In this document: positions 1-13,700 of the stretch, piece by piece
Layout: every line of letters begins with the position of its first letter
Numbering within the stretch: position 1 is the stretch's first letter
NCBI GenBank assembly: GCA_032173965.1
Contig: JAVUNC010000004.1
Coordinates: 64,230,501 to 64,294,500, forward strand
Direction: 5' to 3'
From: Sitta carolinensis
Lineage: Eukaryota > Chordata > Aves > Passeriformes > Sittidae
DNA: 64,000 nucleotides
Notes under the pieces: generated by a model
What the model was told of the DNA's origin: nothing
Databases searched by the model: none
What the model saw: only the letters and a program-made list of their open reading frames with translations
Position numbers and translations under genes: made by a program

Positions 1-1493
1 AATTCATTACTGATTAAAAAAACCAAATCACCACTCCTCCCCCAGCCCACATCATCCAAAAACTATAAGCCTCCAACATGGTGGAAAAGTTTCCTTAATG
101 CTTTAGCATGTGGAAGGAGAATACCATTTATGCTGAATCAGGAAATTCTTCAAAACTGTGGTCAACAGTTACACATACTAAGTATTAAGAGAGATATCAA
201 AATCATGCTTGAATTGCTAACAACTACTTCATGAGACATAAAAGGCAGACAGATGTAACTCAGGTGAGTTTTGGTCTTCCTTTTGTTCTTTCTTTTAATT
301 TTTCCTAGTCTTATTTTCTACCATCACATCAAACAGCTAACTAGCAAATGTTCAGGCCCCTGAGCTTTATGAAATTTTTTTGGAAAAAATATTAAAAAAA
401 ACCCCTCCAACTTTGTAAGGTGTTGGGCAGAAGTGGACCAAGAACTGTGTGTTTGGTCTCAGTGTTGGGTCCTGCTGTCTTGACTTCTCCTCTGGGACTC
501 TGGAGTAAGACAGATGGAGGAAGGAGTGCTCCCACTCCCTGTGACCATAATGGGAAGGGATTGGGTTAAGCAGCACGAGCTGCATTTGCCTGCCTTCTCT
601 TTGGTTTGTTTATGCTGTCAGAGCTGCTGGGTGCTGGCAGCACAGCCAGCCTGGCCATGCATGTCAGGTCTGGGCACTCCTGGGTGCTCGTTTGGGGAAC
701 ACAAGAAATAAAGGCAGCTGGGTCAAGGGGTGGACTTACAAGCTAAGATGTGGGTTTCTCTTGTACAGTCAGTGAGGTGAGGGCCCCCATGGACCCATCC
801 CCAGCCTTCCAAAATACACCTGGGGAGGTCAGCCTGGGGAACAGAAGAAGCCCCTACAGCCCTCTGAGCTCTCCCAGCCTTGCCCATCTGCTTCTCCCAG
901 AGCTTCCACCCCTCTGCCTGGCCTGGAGAGTCCTACCAGCCCTCCTGGTCCTCAATTGCTTTTACAGGCACTAAAATGCTGAGTTCTGCTGCAATCAAAG
1001 GTAAGGACAGAACGTGTATTCCTTTGGAGAGGCCAAATTTTACCCTGTCCATTGAGAAGCCTTGAGGTGGATCTAGATCAGGCCACCATGAACTAACATC
1101 ACCAGAGTCTAACAGAACGTAAAGGTTGAGGGAAAATTCCCTGTATCTAATACTTAAATGTAAGCACTTGCATGCAAGCTACACATCTCAGCTCTCATTC
1201 CAATCAAAAATGTAAGCCAGTGGAGCTTAGAGAAGTATTCAGTTAATTCAATTTCCACTGGCTAGGGCAGGAATTTATATACTGAACTTGAAGTATCTCA
1301 ACCTGAAGCTGAATCACTGACCCCTAGTGACCAAGAACAAAATCCTCTAGAAAGATTACAATTTTAGGAGAAGCTGCATAGAAAGGAGATACTTATTTAA
1401 ATGCTGAGGGTAATTTAGAATAACATGTAAAATCCCATTAGAATTGCCCTAATTTTTTTGTTTGTGTTTTTTGTTTGATATGTTGTATTTCCC

Positions 1494-1539
1494 TTTTTTT
1501 TTTTTTTTTTTTTTTTTTTCTTTTTTTTTGGGGGGGGGG
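1494..1539. repeat. Homopolymer tract T26-C-T9-G10
   Basis: A run of 26 T, one C, nine T and then ten G. It is a simple low-complexity tract. Adjoining T and G homopolymers are prone to replication slippage and to sequencing-length error, so the exact length should not be trusted. No retroelement body is recognisable on either side. Confidence 0.9.
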
Positions 1540-1877
1540 TTTTCAATGAAGTATTCTCAACAGTTGACACAAAACAAATTGGATTCAAAAGCTATTAGTT
1601 CAACAGTACCAAGGGGAAAGAAACCCATCTAGATAGGTTTTCAGCAGAAGCCTATTTTGTGGATATTACTCAAGAACATTCTAGCTTCCAGTATGTTTTC
1701 TGATTGCAAATTCATACTTTCCCAGGCTTAACTCAGAAAGACAATAACATACTCTAACATTTGTTTTTCATAGCAAGCTAAGTTTAAGCTCAACTAATTA
1801 AACTAAACCCTTAGCAAGAAACTACTAACACTACATAAGTATGCTTTGTGAAGTCAAAACTCAGAAACCACTCATTA

Positions 1878-1903
1878 CCACAATAATTATATAATAATTG
1901 TGG
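1878..1903. repeat. 26-bp near-perfect AT-rich palindrome
   Basis: Starts CCACAAT and ends ATTGTGG. Twelve of thirteen base pairs match, with a single A:A mismatch at the eighth pair. The centre is TATA-rich, which would ease cruciform extrusion. No gene is nearby and function is unknown. Confidence 0.75.
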
Positions 1904-2275
1904 TCAAATTAATTGAGCTACACACTGTGGTGCCCATATCTGAATATTTACTTCTAGCTTACCACAGTTCATTAACTACCATCTTATACATTCTTAAGCA
2001 ACACTAAGTGAGATGCTTTCAGGCTGTACAAACCCATAGAAAGATGTGGAAACATCCTCTGTCAACTTGCCTAAATCTGCAGAATCTTTGCTATCTGAAA
2101 CGAATGAATACTAATTTAAAGGTTCCTTTCCAAATTCAGTCCCACAATGTAAATGTAACACCCACCACTCTGTGAAGTATCCAATGCTTCTACTTCACTA
2201 CACCTGTTCAGCAGTGACATGCAACAGGAGAAAATGAGGATTTTCACCAGGGCAGTAAAAAAAAGACATTTGAAA

Positions 2276-2316
2276 TGTGTGTGTGTGCATGCGTGTGTGT
2301 GTGTGTTGTGTGTGTG
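2276..2316. repeat. (GT)n microsatellite, interrupted
   Basis: About 20 GT units, interrupted by CATGC and by one TTG slip. It produces a shadow open frame on the minus strand rich in His and Thr (HTQHTHT-type), which is not a gene. Likely length-polymorphic. Confidence 0.9.
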
Positions 2317-4807
2317 CAGTTTGAGTCAATATGACAGTTTCCTCAGCTACCTGAGGAATGTATAGTTGCCTAGCTGATGTTCTGTGTATTTTCATATAGA
2401 GATGAAGCTCTCCTTTAGTGACATTAGTACTAAAGTGAAACATTTTCGTTGCTGGAGATAAAGAGTCTTGCTGTAATTTCTTGACTTTAAGAAGAGTACA
2501 GGCTAATTTTCAGTCTTAGAAAAGAGTCCTAAAGAAAGTTATGTTACATTTTGGTTGGATTTGATATACTAATGGAATAATCCATCTCACAGCATTTTTG
2601 TTAAGTTTCCATGAGATTCTGGGTGAAGAACTTTGATGGGCTTGGAAATTTAACAAGCCTACCATCTTCAGGTCAGGTTACACTACTTTAAGGCATTTCT
2701 CTACCAGCACACAAATTAACATCCGTGGCTTTGACAAGCCTACATACATAAGGTAGACTGCTAAGGCAGAACGCTTATTTTCTTAAAAATCCAGTCAAGG
2801 ATCACATAGACAGGCCTTGTATCATGTATCATGTCTGTCCTCAAAAGAACATTAAGATAAGACTTCTTTGCAGGCTTTTATGTAAGCATAAAACTAGTGT
2901 GGTCCAAACCCTGAAACTGTAGGAGAAAAAATTAAAATGCTAGAAAAACCAAAAAGCAAAGAGAACTCTTTTCATGGTCTCAGACAACGCTGTTCTCAGT
3001 GTGTGGTTTATCTGGGTTTTGGGGTACCCCTCTGTAATTTCTAAGAAGTGACTCTAAAATAAGAACCAGAATAGAATATATTTGAACCATGGGTATGCCT
3101 ACAACAGGAAGTGGCATTTAAAAACAAATTTTGCAAAGGCACCTTTTGTGACAGCAAACAATTGCTAACTTTTAAATTTTTTTCTGAAACTTTGTGACAG
3201 GAATCTCATCCTCTGGAAAGTGCTGACATGTTGTCTTCAATTAATTACAGTCACTAACATCTCTGCTATTTGTAATTCTGAAGAGATAAATTTCTGTGGA
3301 ACTAGTAAGCAAATGAATCAAAGCATTTTTATTACACATCTTGTTCTTTAAAGCACTGTATCAGGATGAGAGAAAATAAGAACTGTTAAGGAAGGGAATC
3401 ATGAGCTGTTATGTGACTATTTTCTCTCATTCTCACACTTACAAGAACTCTGTAACTCTATGGAGAGGATGATGATATTCTCATTCCTGCTGCAAAAAGA
3501 GATGGGTGCATGCTGTGCTCTTCCAGAGAGGCTTTTTTCACTCTAACTGCTCTTGTAATCAATCTAAAGTGAATTCTACCCTTAGTAGATACCTATGACC
3601 ACCCATCATTATTTTCTGAAGTTCGTGGCTCAGCGACAAAGCCTCTCATTAGAAGAAGGAATTTGTTCTCTCATAAGGATATTTTTCCACCTCTGGCCTC
3701 CTGCACTTTCTTCCTTCATTCGCTGGTCTTTTCAAGAGCGATGTGCTAAGATCAAAATGTACAGCACCCGACACCCTGCCTTTCTGCAATCTGCCACAAT
3801 TTCTGCATGAGCTCCCTGCCCTGGCATTAGCAGCACAGCAGAGTCCACGGGAGGGCATGGGGGTTCTCCCACCCAATGGGTTGTGCAAACGTGTCTGTAC
3901 TGCACAGATGACTTAGTTTTCGACAGCTCAAGGATGATTAAAAGTTTCAAGAGCCTAGCAGATACCTTTGCTAAAGCAGAAGGAAAATGGTGGGTAAATA
4001 AAGCAAATACATGCTTACCATTTAGCAACAGCTTTTCTCTCTTCATGATTCCAGTTTTTGTAATCTTCCTGTCAAAAGTTGTTTGTTTCATACACAGGCA
4101 CTGCTGCACAAAGCCCTGCTAATCTGCCCTTGCCGCCTCCTCCTGTGCTTCAAATATAACAAAAGGTGATTTTCTTTCCTTTTTTGTGTAATTGATTTAA
4201 ATGAAGGACGTGTTCTTTTCATTTAAAACTTTCTTTTTACAAGACTGAAATACATGTCTTAGACCTAAGCATTAGGTATTTAGAAGATATAAACAAACGT
4301 ACCATCAAACTTGGCACTTGAAACAAAAGAAATTCTCCTTTCCCCAACATCTCTCTGTTCTCCAAACTACTTTATTACTTGCTGTACTCAGATTCTGGCC
4401 ATAAGAGACTGTTCTTGTTGATAAATACAGTGTAAGTTTCCAACTCTATCAACATCCATCTGCTTGCCTAAAAGCTTCCGTTTTGCTGTTATTTCATTAC
4501 AGACAGAATCATGCAGTGAGGTGAAACAGATTTGGAAATAGAATGTTCATGCTTTCATGCTGGGTATGTCATGCAGAGCATGATGAGATGTTATATCAAC
4601 CCTTTCAGAAATTCAGGCAGAAATAAGAGTTAATTGGATAGGATTTGTCTCTCTCATGCACCCAGGCACACTTCCACAATGCAATGAAGCTGGCTTTTTC
4701 CAGCTTTCCCTTCATAAAGAATTGCTACCTATGTCCAGTCACAATGAATTGTTGGACACTTAATGAAACAAAATCAGCTTGCCAGGACTGATATTCTGAA
4801 AATTCAA

Positions 4808-4830
4808 AGCTGTGAAAAGGATTCACAGCT
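4808..4830. repeat. Perfect 9-bp inverted repeat, 5-nt loop
   Basis: AGCTGTGAA, loop AAGGA, TTCACAGCT. The arms are exactly complementary. It is too short for a microRNA precursor and lies in featureless non-coding DNA. Confidence 0.8.
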
Positions 4831-7800
4831 CTGGGTGATCCAACGGTTTGAGAAAAATAGAATGCAGCCTTATAATTTTCAGTGCCAGGCCTGGTTTGAT
4901 CCTATTCTACCCTAAAACCATCTTCAGACCCAAACCCAGGACCATCTTCACACCCAAATCTGCAGGATGGATGGGCCTGAAATGCACATGTACTCAACAG
5001 TCAAAGTGCAGAATAAATCTGAATTTTGACCAAGCAAACGTATTTCTCTAATGACATTTTTTTTTCCTTTTTGATCTTCACTGGTTCCTACAGGATATAT
5101 CAGATTTAAAACAAGTGTGTTTCACCTAAGAATTTGGACCCTGAGATATTAAATTGCGTAAGCTTTTTATTTGCACATCTGTGCATAAATAATAAATATC
5201 ACTTACTGCTACTCCTAACAGCTTACTGTTGTGTTCAATGACAAAATCCATAACCTTGGCATTACCAGCCTTGCATTTCAAAGGCATTTCATAATTGTTT
5301 ACCTCTTGGCTTGAACAGTAGTACTGTATGTACAAGGCCCTCCTTGAACTTGTGTAATTCAAAACTGTTCGGAAACTTTTCCTCAAACTAATTTCTTCAG
5401 GAAAAAAACCAAACACCATCAAACAATAATAATAGTAAATATTCCAATAAAGGATTTCTGTTAAGCCTTTTTGTCAAAAATAAAAAATTCCTTTCTCTTT
5501 TACCCCAGAAAAGCAGTTTTCATTCCTGCTTATTTCAAAGGAATGTCTGCAATTTTGCGGTATTATGCAAACCCCAATTAGCAGTCCACAAGGTGTTTTG
5601 AGAAACAGTGCCTAATGTGTTACAGACACATTTAGTGGCCAACCTCCAACAGCATGAAAAAATGCCTTTTTTGAAAGAAAGTTTGGGAATTAAGTCACCT
5701 CAATTTTACTAGGAAATGCTAATAAGAAATAATTCTTCCAACAGTTAATAAAACTTTTTTTTTTTATTAGTTGTTTTTGCTTTATGTTCTCTTGCAGGAA
5801 CAGGGCAGGATATTTCTGGCACCTGAGCAATTTGGTTTCCCTCAGTCTTCCCTTAAAATCCAGTTCTACAACTACTCACTGCTGAGCAAAGTGGTTAGTC
5901 CTACAAATTGTAGCCATTATTTGAAAGCAGTTCCAAAGACATCTGTTGATTACCTTTGTTTATTAGATTTGTTATGGGACCCAGTAACTGTGGAGTTTTT
6001 TTCACCTACACTGCCCAGCCTAGCAGGACACAGGTAGCTAGGCTGCTTGATAAGGTAATCTTCAGGACTGTGTTTTACAACAGCAGGAACAGTAGAGGAT
6101 GGGGTACACTGTTTATTCTGGGAGCACTCCTGGGCTACACCAAGACTACCACTGAGCAGAACGTGCGGTCTGACACAGCCCACCTGCACTTGGGAACCAA
6201 GACTCCACAGATTTAGAACACCCAAAGCAGCACTGACACACAGGAGTGGCAGTGAAGCTGCTGCTCATTCACCAGGCTGAAGTTTTACTCCTCCCTCCCT
6301 CCCCAGAACCGTGGAAAGATTTTATGAAGGGCAAAGTCAGAAGGAAGGTAAGGACATACATATGTGCAATTCAAACACTCGTGACTATTTTATGCTGAGT
6401 ATTTCATACCCCTTAATTTCTCTTCCCTGCAGAGGAAAAAACCCTCATCCTATTGTTAGCAATCTTTTACAAGTGATCCTACCCTAGCCAACTCCAATAA
6501 GCACGCTTTATTGCTCAATTAGTTCTTTATTTCTATCATGCCTAAGAACAGAAGCGAGATCTTGAAAAGTTTAAACATTTTTTCTTCTTGGCTCAGATTC
6601 TACACAAACTGTTTCTAAAACTCTCATCCTTTCTCACTGACACATAAAAGTTCCTGGTCTCCTTTTTCCAGTTTCTAATCATGCCTCAACTCCTCATGAA
6701 ACTCCAAGAGGCCCTGGCAGGCTCAGCTCCTCCCTCTCATTCTTTGCTAGCATGAAGTGGGGCAGAGTGGGCCTTACTGGACAAAGGGACAAGAAGGAGC
6801 AAAGCTTTATTAAAGTTACTCTTGAAAGATTTTAATTATCATCAGGATAAACACAAAGAAGATGAGTATCTTAAACTGTGATAATTTTTTCCTGAAGGCA
6901 TAATGTGCATATCTAGAAACATCATAAATTACAGATCAGCCATCAATATATTGTGTAAATAAATATTCAGTGGTTGAATTAGACATATTTCTGAACCTCT
7001 GGGGCTGAGTACCATTTAAGTCATTTAATAGCATATCAAAATTGATTTTTGTTTTAGTTTTCCGGAGAAGTCAGTTATGCTGACCAATTGCCATTTTATT
7101 CTTCCTTGCTTTAAAATCCACGAAAGGAAAATATGTATTTAAAAATATGAAAGCCATAAATCAGTAAATTAAAAGCTTAGAGGAAGGATCTGAGCTTCAG
7201 CTGAGTGATTCTTACAACCTTGGCTTTACTCTACGCTTTACTCAGCCTCAAGCTGGCAAAGTGGGGTCAGCCAGCCAAAAACTTTCCCTTTTGGTTCAGT
7301 CTGGCAAATTGGGGAGGGCTGAGTCAGTCACAAAATATGGGGCCAAATCTGTTCTGTTAGAACAGGCACTTTGGTAGCTGGTCTTGCCAACAGGCTATTG
7401 CTTTCAACAACCTGAAATCTTCCAGGCAGTCACCAGCCTTCACGTGTAAGCCAGGTTATGTGATGGTACTCCAAGTGTGCATTGGTTTATTAAAACAACT
7501 GTCCTGCTGCTGAAGCTATCATCCCTCTAGCTCTGTTATGTTAGAGGAGCATGCAAACACCCCTAGCCTCCCTCAATGCACAATATGTCAAATATGTTAA
7601 ATAACCTGACTAATGAACTTGTGGGTAGTTTCCAAAGTTATCACCCATCTGTACCCACATGCCCTGGGCTGCTTTTAGAGGTGAATTGTATAGGAGCTTA
7701 TGATACAACTGTTTCCACCTCACTAGGGGCATAACAGTCTCTCTGCTAGAGGTCTGCACTGATGGCACGGCAGATCCAGAAGGAGAAGGGTTTGGCCCTC

Positions 7801-8444
7801 ACCTTACCTGTCAACTAACATGAAAGCTCTCTAAGTCCATGCAATTTCAAAGCTAGAAAATCAAAGACAAATTTATATGCTTTCTCCTGTTTAATTACAG
7901 CAGTAAGAAAAACTGCCACTCTGAGCCTAAATAAAGTGCATTTAGGGCTTGGGCTCTTATTTCAAGATCTTATTACTCCTGGAAAGGTGCCACAGCAGCT
8001 CAAAACCTCTCCTGCCTGAAGCTGCTTAACTCTGCTGCACAAAGAGCACTGCATCTGCATGGAAGAAGACCAGCTCCTTTGGACTGCCCACCTGTGGCCC
8101 TGCTTAGCTCTGTACAACCACACTCTTGATGTGCTGAACAGCCTGAGCCAGAGCCACAGCTCTGCTCCTCATCTTCTGCAGCCCAGGAAACACAGTCCAG
8201 TGCCACACAGCAAGAAGGCACCACCAGACCAGCACAGACCACCTGTGACATGCCAACACAGCCTTGAGCAGCTTCTCAGTGCCTCATGCATACTTCATGC
8301 TTCCTAAAGGAGTTTCTATGTGCATTTTGGTGGCTGACACTCCAAGCTCATTTCTGATCTGTTGCATGGTGGCATTAAAGAGTGCAGTGCTAGCTGACTT
8401 CCCCCAGAAAGCACTAAGATCACAAAGAAGCTTTGCTCCCCAGC

Positions 8445-8466
8445 AAAAAAAAAAAAAAAAAAAAAA
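8445..8466. repeat. A22 homopolymer
   Basis: A pure run of 22 A. No retroposed gene body could be recognised upstream of it, so it is annotated only as a simple repeat. Confidence 0.9.
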
Positions 8467-9236
8467 GCCTGGCAGCTTTTCTTGTAAATTGGTTCATGCC
8501 TTCAGTAGCTAAAAAGGAAATAGAAGAAAGTCAGTTCCTTCCTCCACTCTGCATCTTATAACAGACTCGTGCAGAAAGCCCAACCCAGTGGTCAGCCGTC
8601 CTCCTCGCACCTCTCCTTTTCAAGCAGTGGAGACAGCTCTTTGAAGACCATCTCCTCTGGGGATGCAGGTTGCACTTTCAGAGCCTGTCACTAAAGATTT
8701 GGGAAAATCATAATGTTTGGCTCCACCAGCCTGACTTACTGCCTCTCTCAGCTGGTCAAGCGTTCCAGGGGTGGTTTTCTACTCAAAGCAAGCAGGAAGA
8801 CTCGAGGGAGCTGACAGGCAGCTCCTTTTGGTTTGGGGTTTTTTTTCCATATTTCCCCCATGTTTCTTTATTTGTAGAAACATCTTGTAAACAGAGACAG
8901 AAAAATTAAATATTTGCCCAAATTTTTCACGGTTCTGCTGTAACATCTGTTTGCAGATTTTACATTTGATAACAAAGGGAGAGAAGTAACAGATAAAACA
9001 GTTTTAATTGTTCCATCTTCCCTTCCCCTTCAAAGAGCGAGTACTCCCATCCCCAATGGGGACTGAATGCCACCTATTTTGTGAACTGGTGCCTCCTGTT
9101 CACAGGCCACCTTCTACCAGCACCCATATCAAACCATAAAGAAAGTATTTTCTTATGTCATCCTCAAGGATGACAGCCTGAAGTAGAGGCGATATACAGC
9201 CTTACTTTCAAAGAAGTTTTTTATTTCTACAGCACT

Positions 9237-10717
9237 CATGGGCTACTTAGGTTTTCTTGGAACTGACAGATGAGGTAGCTAAGCCACTGTCTATCATATT
9301 TGAGTAGCTGTGGCATTTCAGTAAAGTTCCCAGCAACTGGAAAAGGGGAAGCAAAATCCCCATTTTTAAAAAGGGATACAAGGAAGACCTTGAGAACTAC
9401 AAGTCAGTAGGTTGGTCAAGCTCAGGCTGGCCGGTCTAGCTTCTGTGATTAGCAAGATCCTAGAGCAGATCCTCCTGGAAACTACACTGAATGCTAACAT
9501 GGAAAATAAGGAGATGACTGGTGACAACAAACACAGCTCCAGTAAGGTCAAATCATGCTTGACAAATCAGTGGGCTTCTACAATGGAATTAACGTGTTGG
9601 TGGAAAAGGGAAGAGCTCCAGACATCATCTGCCTGGACTTGTGCAAAGCAGTTGATGCTGTCATACACAATACTCCAGTCTCTAAACTGGAGAGACACAG
9701 GTTTGACAGAGAGACTATGGAGTGGATGAAGAACTGGCAGGATGGTCACACTCAAGAGCTGCAGTCAACAGCTCAATGTCCAAGTGACAAGAGGCATTCC
9801 TCAGGGTTGGCTTAGCAACCAGCACTATTCCACACTTTTGTCAGCAACATGGCCAGTGGGACTGAGGGCACCCTCAGCAAGTTTCCCAAGCTCTATGGTG
9901 TGTTGTTCTGTATGCTGGAATGAAGGGATGCCAGCCAGAGGGACATTAACAGGCTTGAGAGGTGGGCCTCATTAAGTCAACAAGGCCAAGGGCAAGGTCC
10001 TGTACCTGAATAGGGGAAATCCCAGGCACAAGTACAGGCTGAGTAGAGAATGGATTGAGAGCAGCCCTTGTGAGAAGAACTTGGATGTGTTGGCGGCTGA
10101 GAAACTTGACATGAACGGGCTGTGTAGGCTCACAGCCAAGGTGGTCAACCATGTCCTGGGCTGCATCAAAAGCCAGCAGGGAAAGGGAGGTGCTTCTGCC
10201 ACCTCAGTCTGCAATCATGAGGAGACCTCATCTGAAGTGCTGCATCCAGCTCTTAGCCCCCCAACATAATAGGGACATGGATCTGTTGAAGCAAGTCCAG
10301 AGGAAGGACACGGAGATGTTCACAGGGCTGGAGCACCTCTCCAATGAAGTCAGGCTGAAAGAGCTGGGGCCCTCCAAGAGATGTAAAAGGCTGCAGGGAG
10401 ACATTGTAGCACCTTCTGGTACCTAAAGAGGGACTTTTTACAAGGGCATGAAGTGACAGAACAAGGGGAGATGATTTCAAACTGAATGAGGGCAGGTTTA
10501 GATTAGATGTAAAAAAGACATTCTTTACTGTGAGGGTGGTGAGACATTGGAACAGGTTGCTCAGAGAAGCTGTGGATGCCTCATTCCTGGATGTGTTCAA
10601 GGCCAGGTTGGATGGGGCTTTGAGAAACCTGGTCAAGTGGAAAGTGTCCCTGCCCACGGTCACACGGTTGAAACTACATCTCTGAAGTCCCTTCCAACCC
10701 AGACCACTCTATGATTT
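9237..10717 (+). mobile_element. CR1 LINE, 5'-truncated and decayed, with 3' end
   Basis: A non-LTR retrotransposon of the CR1 clade, the main avian LINE, in plus orientation. It enters within the reverse-transcriptase region. The motif around 9330-9400 reads like PSNWKRGSKIPIFKKGY followed by KEDLENYK, matching the family's W-K-x-G…PIFKKG…DP-x-NYRPVS block. At about 9590-9740 the frame carries EKGRAPDIICLDLCKAVDAV followed by HNTPVSKLERH, equivalent to the catalytic-domain block with the YLDFCKAFD signature, with F changed in the usual AFD. Further blocks at 10081-10180 (AEKLDMN, LGCIKS) and 10260-10330 (the APQHNRDMDLL and LEHLSNE regions) follow in family order. The reading frame is broken by frameshifts and stops, so it is dead. 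The 3' end (10620-10717) has the CR1 tail: CCCTGCCCACGG, CCCTTCCAACCC and TCTATGATTTG. The start is approximate. Confidence 0.93.
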
Positions 10718-13700
10718 GTAATGCAACATAGCACTACATAAGGGATGTCTAAGAAGTTCTTTTCTCCTCATTTCTGTGCAGCTTATTTTTGCTCTGTCCT
10801 TGACCAATCCAGTTCAGTTACCGGTTTCCCTCTTTAAAGCGATTTCAAAACAGTCATCCAACTGTTCTGATATCCCACGGATTAGCTGCGCTCCCCACCC
10901 AAGCCATCTGTCCGGCATTCATATTTTCACATGCTTTTCTTTTTGCTATCACGCTGTTTTATTTTATTTAATCTCTGCTCCTTCCACTACTGCCCCTGTG
11001 TGTGGCTCTGATGGTTCTGTGTTACTTTATCAGACTCTTAACAATAAGAGAGACTTGGGACAGATACTGCAGATACTGGGCTGCTGCACGCCCTGATTGT
11101 GCTCACTCAGAAGAGGCTGAGGCTCTTCTCTTGATAAAAAAGATGGGTTTGGGAACAGGAGCAGAACTTTTGAGCAACAGTATTAAAGCCAAACAAGTTT
11201 CTGCTGGCAGCACCTTACCAGTTCACTTAGGAAAGCTGCTGACAAGCCATAGGATTTTGGTGGGAAAGCAACGCCCATGACCCAGCACACAACGAGGTTT
11301 TCATACAAAATTAAGTTTCAGTATCTATTCTCTCCTTCTGGACAAAGGTAGACTGAGAGCCATAATTTAAACAGTTGCTGGTTAGTAGCATGCCTGCCGC
11401 CTTTGCACCGTGACAGTCATCCCAGTAGCTTCATCCACCCTAATTAAAATAAGGTGTGGGATGCTATCTGGGGAGAAAAGAGGAGTTCTATTGACTTGAG
11501 CCAGGGAACAGATATTTATGAGGCATTTCACAAACCATTCATACAGTGACATAGCAAGCTGTGTCTGCAGGGGACATCAACTGTCTGCAAACTCCAACAG
11601 GACACAGCCTTATCTACCATGTGCTATCCTCCATTAAAGGAAAGGAGCAGTAAATAAAATTCTGCCTCTAACAAGGAGGGAGAGGAAGGGACAGGGGATG
11701 CCAATTTTCTGTTGAAAGAAGCATCAGTGAAATTGTACTGTGCACAGAGGTAGAGGCTACAGGAGGGGAAGGTTTCAAAGACTATCTAAAATAGAGAAGA
11801 GGCAATTAAGACTCCAGGTGTGGGAACCAGTTCAGTTGAAGACAGAGATGCAATTGCAACAGAAGAGAATTAATTTGCAGTGAGGTAGTCAGTCTGGCCA
11901 TAATAATTTGGAAAGATGCTCAAAGGCATGGTGGCTGAGGAGTACACGAGGACAGACTGCAGTATGAAGGGAGAACAAATGACTATAAGAGAAATCAAGG
12001 ACTTGACAGTGATGGTGAAAAAGAAATCCTATATTGAACTGTTGCTCTGCTTTTCTGAAATGGAGGAGAACTGGCCTGGCGATTTTTCCCACCCTCATCT
12101 CTCAACGTGATCTAAAGACAGCACAAAAATTGAAGTCTAAATAGGAGAATGGGGTGTGGGAATAAGCAGATGACCAGAAAAACACAGATTCTCAATGATG
12201 ACCTAAGCTTCAGTAGTTCTGCCTCTAATTCACAGTGTAGCTCTTAACTCATGCTGTTAACAAGGTCACATGCAAAACATTTTTCTGTCTGTATGACACG
12301 ACAGCTAAGTATAGAGTGCTTTCCCCTTCTAGTCATTTGATCCTATTCAAAACATATAATCTCCCAGGTCTCCAGTCTGTGCAAAGCCAGACATCAGCAC
12401 ATTTTTGGCTACAGGGCACCTACAAAAAGATTAGTGACAGTCTTGTGAGGCTTGTGGTGCAGATTCTGTCATGGGGCCAACATTTAAATAAGGTACCTTG
12501 CATTTTCATTATGAGAATTCCAGCTCACTATTAACAAAGTTAGCTTAACTTTTACTCTGTTTTGCCAGCTACTTAGCAGGTACTTAATTATGGGAACGGC
12601 TGGAAACAGGGGAAGATCTATTCTACTGCTATTCCAAGGGGATGTTAAACAGGCTTGCTGAGTCTGCCTGGTTAGGGGTTATAACTTTATTCTGAATTCC
12701 ATCCCTTTAATGTAATTATGATTTAACAGCTATGTGATTACAGTAGATGATAACATTTTACAGATTGCATCTTATAGCTCAGGAAACCAGAACAGTACTC
12801 TATAGGCAGCTTAAGCATTTATTTGGCACAAATCTTGTAGCTTCCTTGACACTTCAGTCAGGCTTCTATCTTGAAGCAGAACTTCAGACCTAGTTATTAG
12901 TGAAGATCTGAGCATTCAGATTCTACTGATGATCTGTGAAATCTTGTCAAGGATCATACATTTCTAACAGGTAAGCCATGCAGACCACTCAGTGAACATA
13001 TCCCACTCCAGTTCTGACAGGAAAATCCCATACTTCTAACTCTTATTTTCTCCCCAGGCAAAATAGGGTCTTCAGGCACACTGCTGTCTTAAGCCACTTT
13101 GCTGCACTTCACCTTTCATGCAGTGTCTGCAGTGGCCTCACAAGTCCTACTCTCCCTTTCACTTTTTCAAAGGGTAAATTATCTGGTACTCAGGAAGAAA
13201 GAGAAGATATCATCCTGAAACCTTCTGATTACTCATTAAGCTGACCTGCTCTAGTCCTGTAACAGCTCCTTTATGCTCTTGCCTGCAGCACATCTTCAGC
13301 ATGAGCCTCCATGCTGCTGTAACTTGAGTTTCTATCCTTGATATTTTCATCTCTTTGGCCGAGATGCACGAAGCTAGAAAAACCGATAAACCACACTTCA
13401 CAACATGCTCCTTAAAAAAAGTCTCAGAGTAAATGCAGGACTGCAGCAAGGCCATCTCATCTGTGTCACCATGCCCTTACCCACATCTGCAATTACGGTT
13501 TGCAATGAGAGGGCAGAACAACTTGACAGAAAGAAGATGGGCAAAAAGCTGTGCCAGCACTTACACGCAGCAGTGATTGTTGCCTTATTCCCAACTGACA
13601 AGGAAGGAATTTGGGATTAAACGAGTGGACTAAACAGCACTGAAGAAATTACCATCTCTCCCTCTGACTCCTACCCATTGCTTGTCTCCTCTAAGTGCAC

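Larger units (their letters stand above)
1..9236. other. Non-coding DNA, probably intronic
   Basis: No exon is supported here. The open frames are short (under about 125 codons), lack recognisable domains and overlap on both strands. The stretch holds a T/G homopolymer tract near 1.5 kb, a (GT)n microsatellite near 2.3 kb, a near-palindrome at 1878-1903, a 9-bp hairpin at 4808-4830 and an A22 run at 8445. If the CpG-island exon further right starts a minus-strand gene, this is the distal part of its first intron within the window. No CR1 or LTR is recognisable before about 9.24 kb. Confidence 0.6.

Noticed and set aside
2198..2443. His/Thr-repeat frame on the minus strand
   Set aside because: It is the translation of the (GT)n microsatellite.
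3732..4109. 125-codon open frame, minus strand
   Set aside because: It overlaps other frames on both strands, shows no domain, and has unremarkable composition.
9567..9755. Minus-strand frame inside the CR1
   Set aside because: It is the reverse shadow of the CR1 reverse-transcriptase region.
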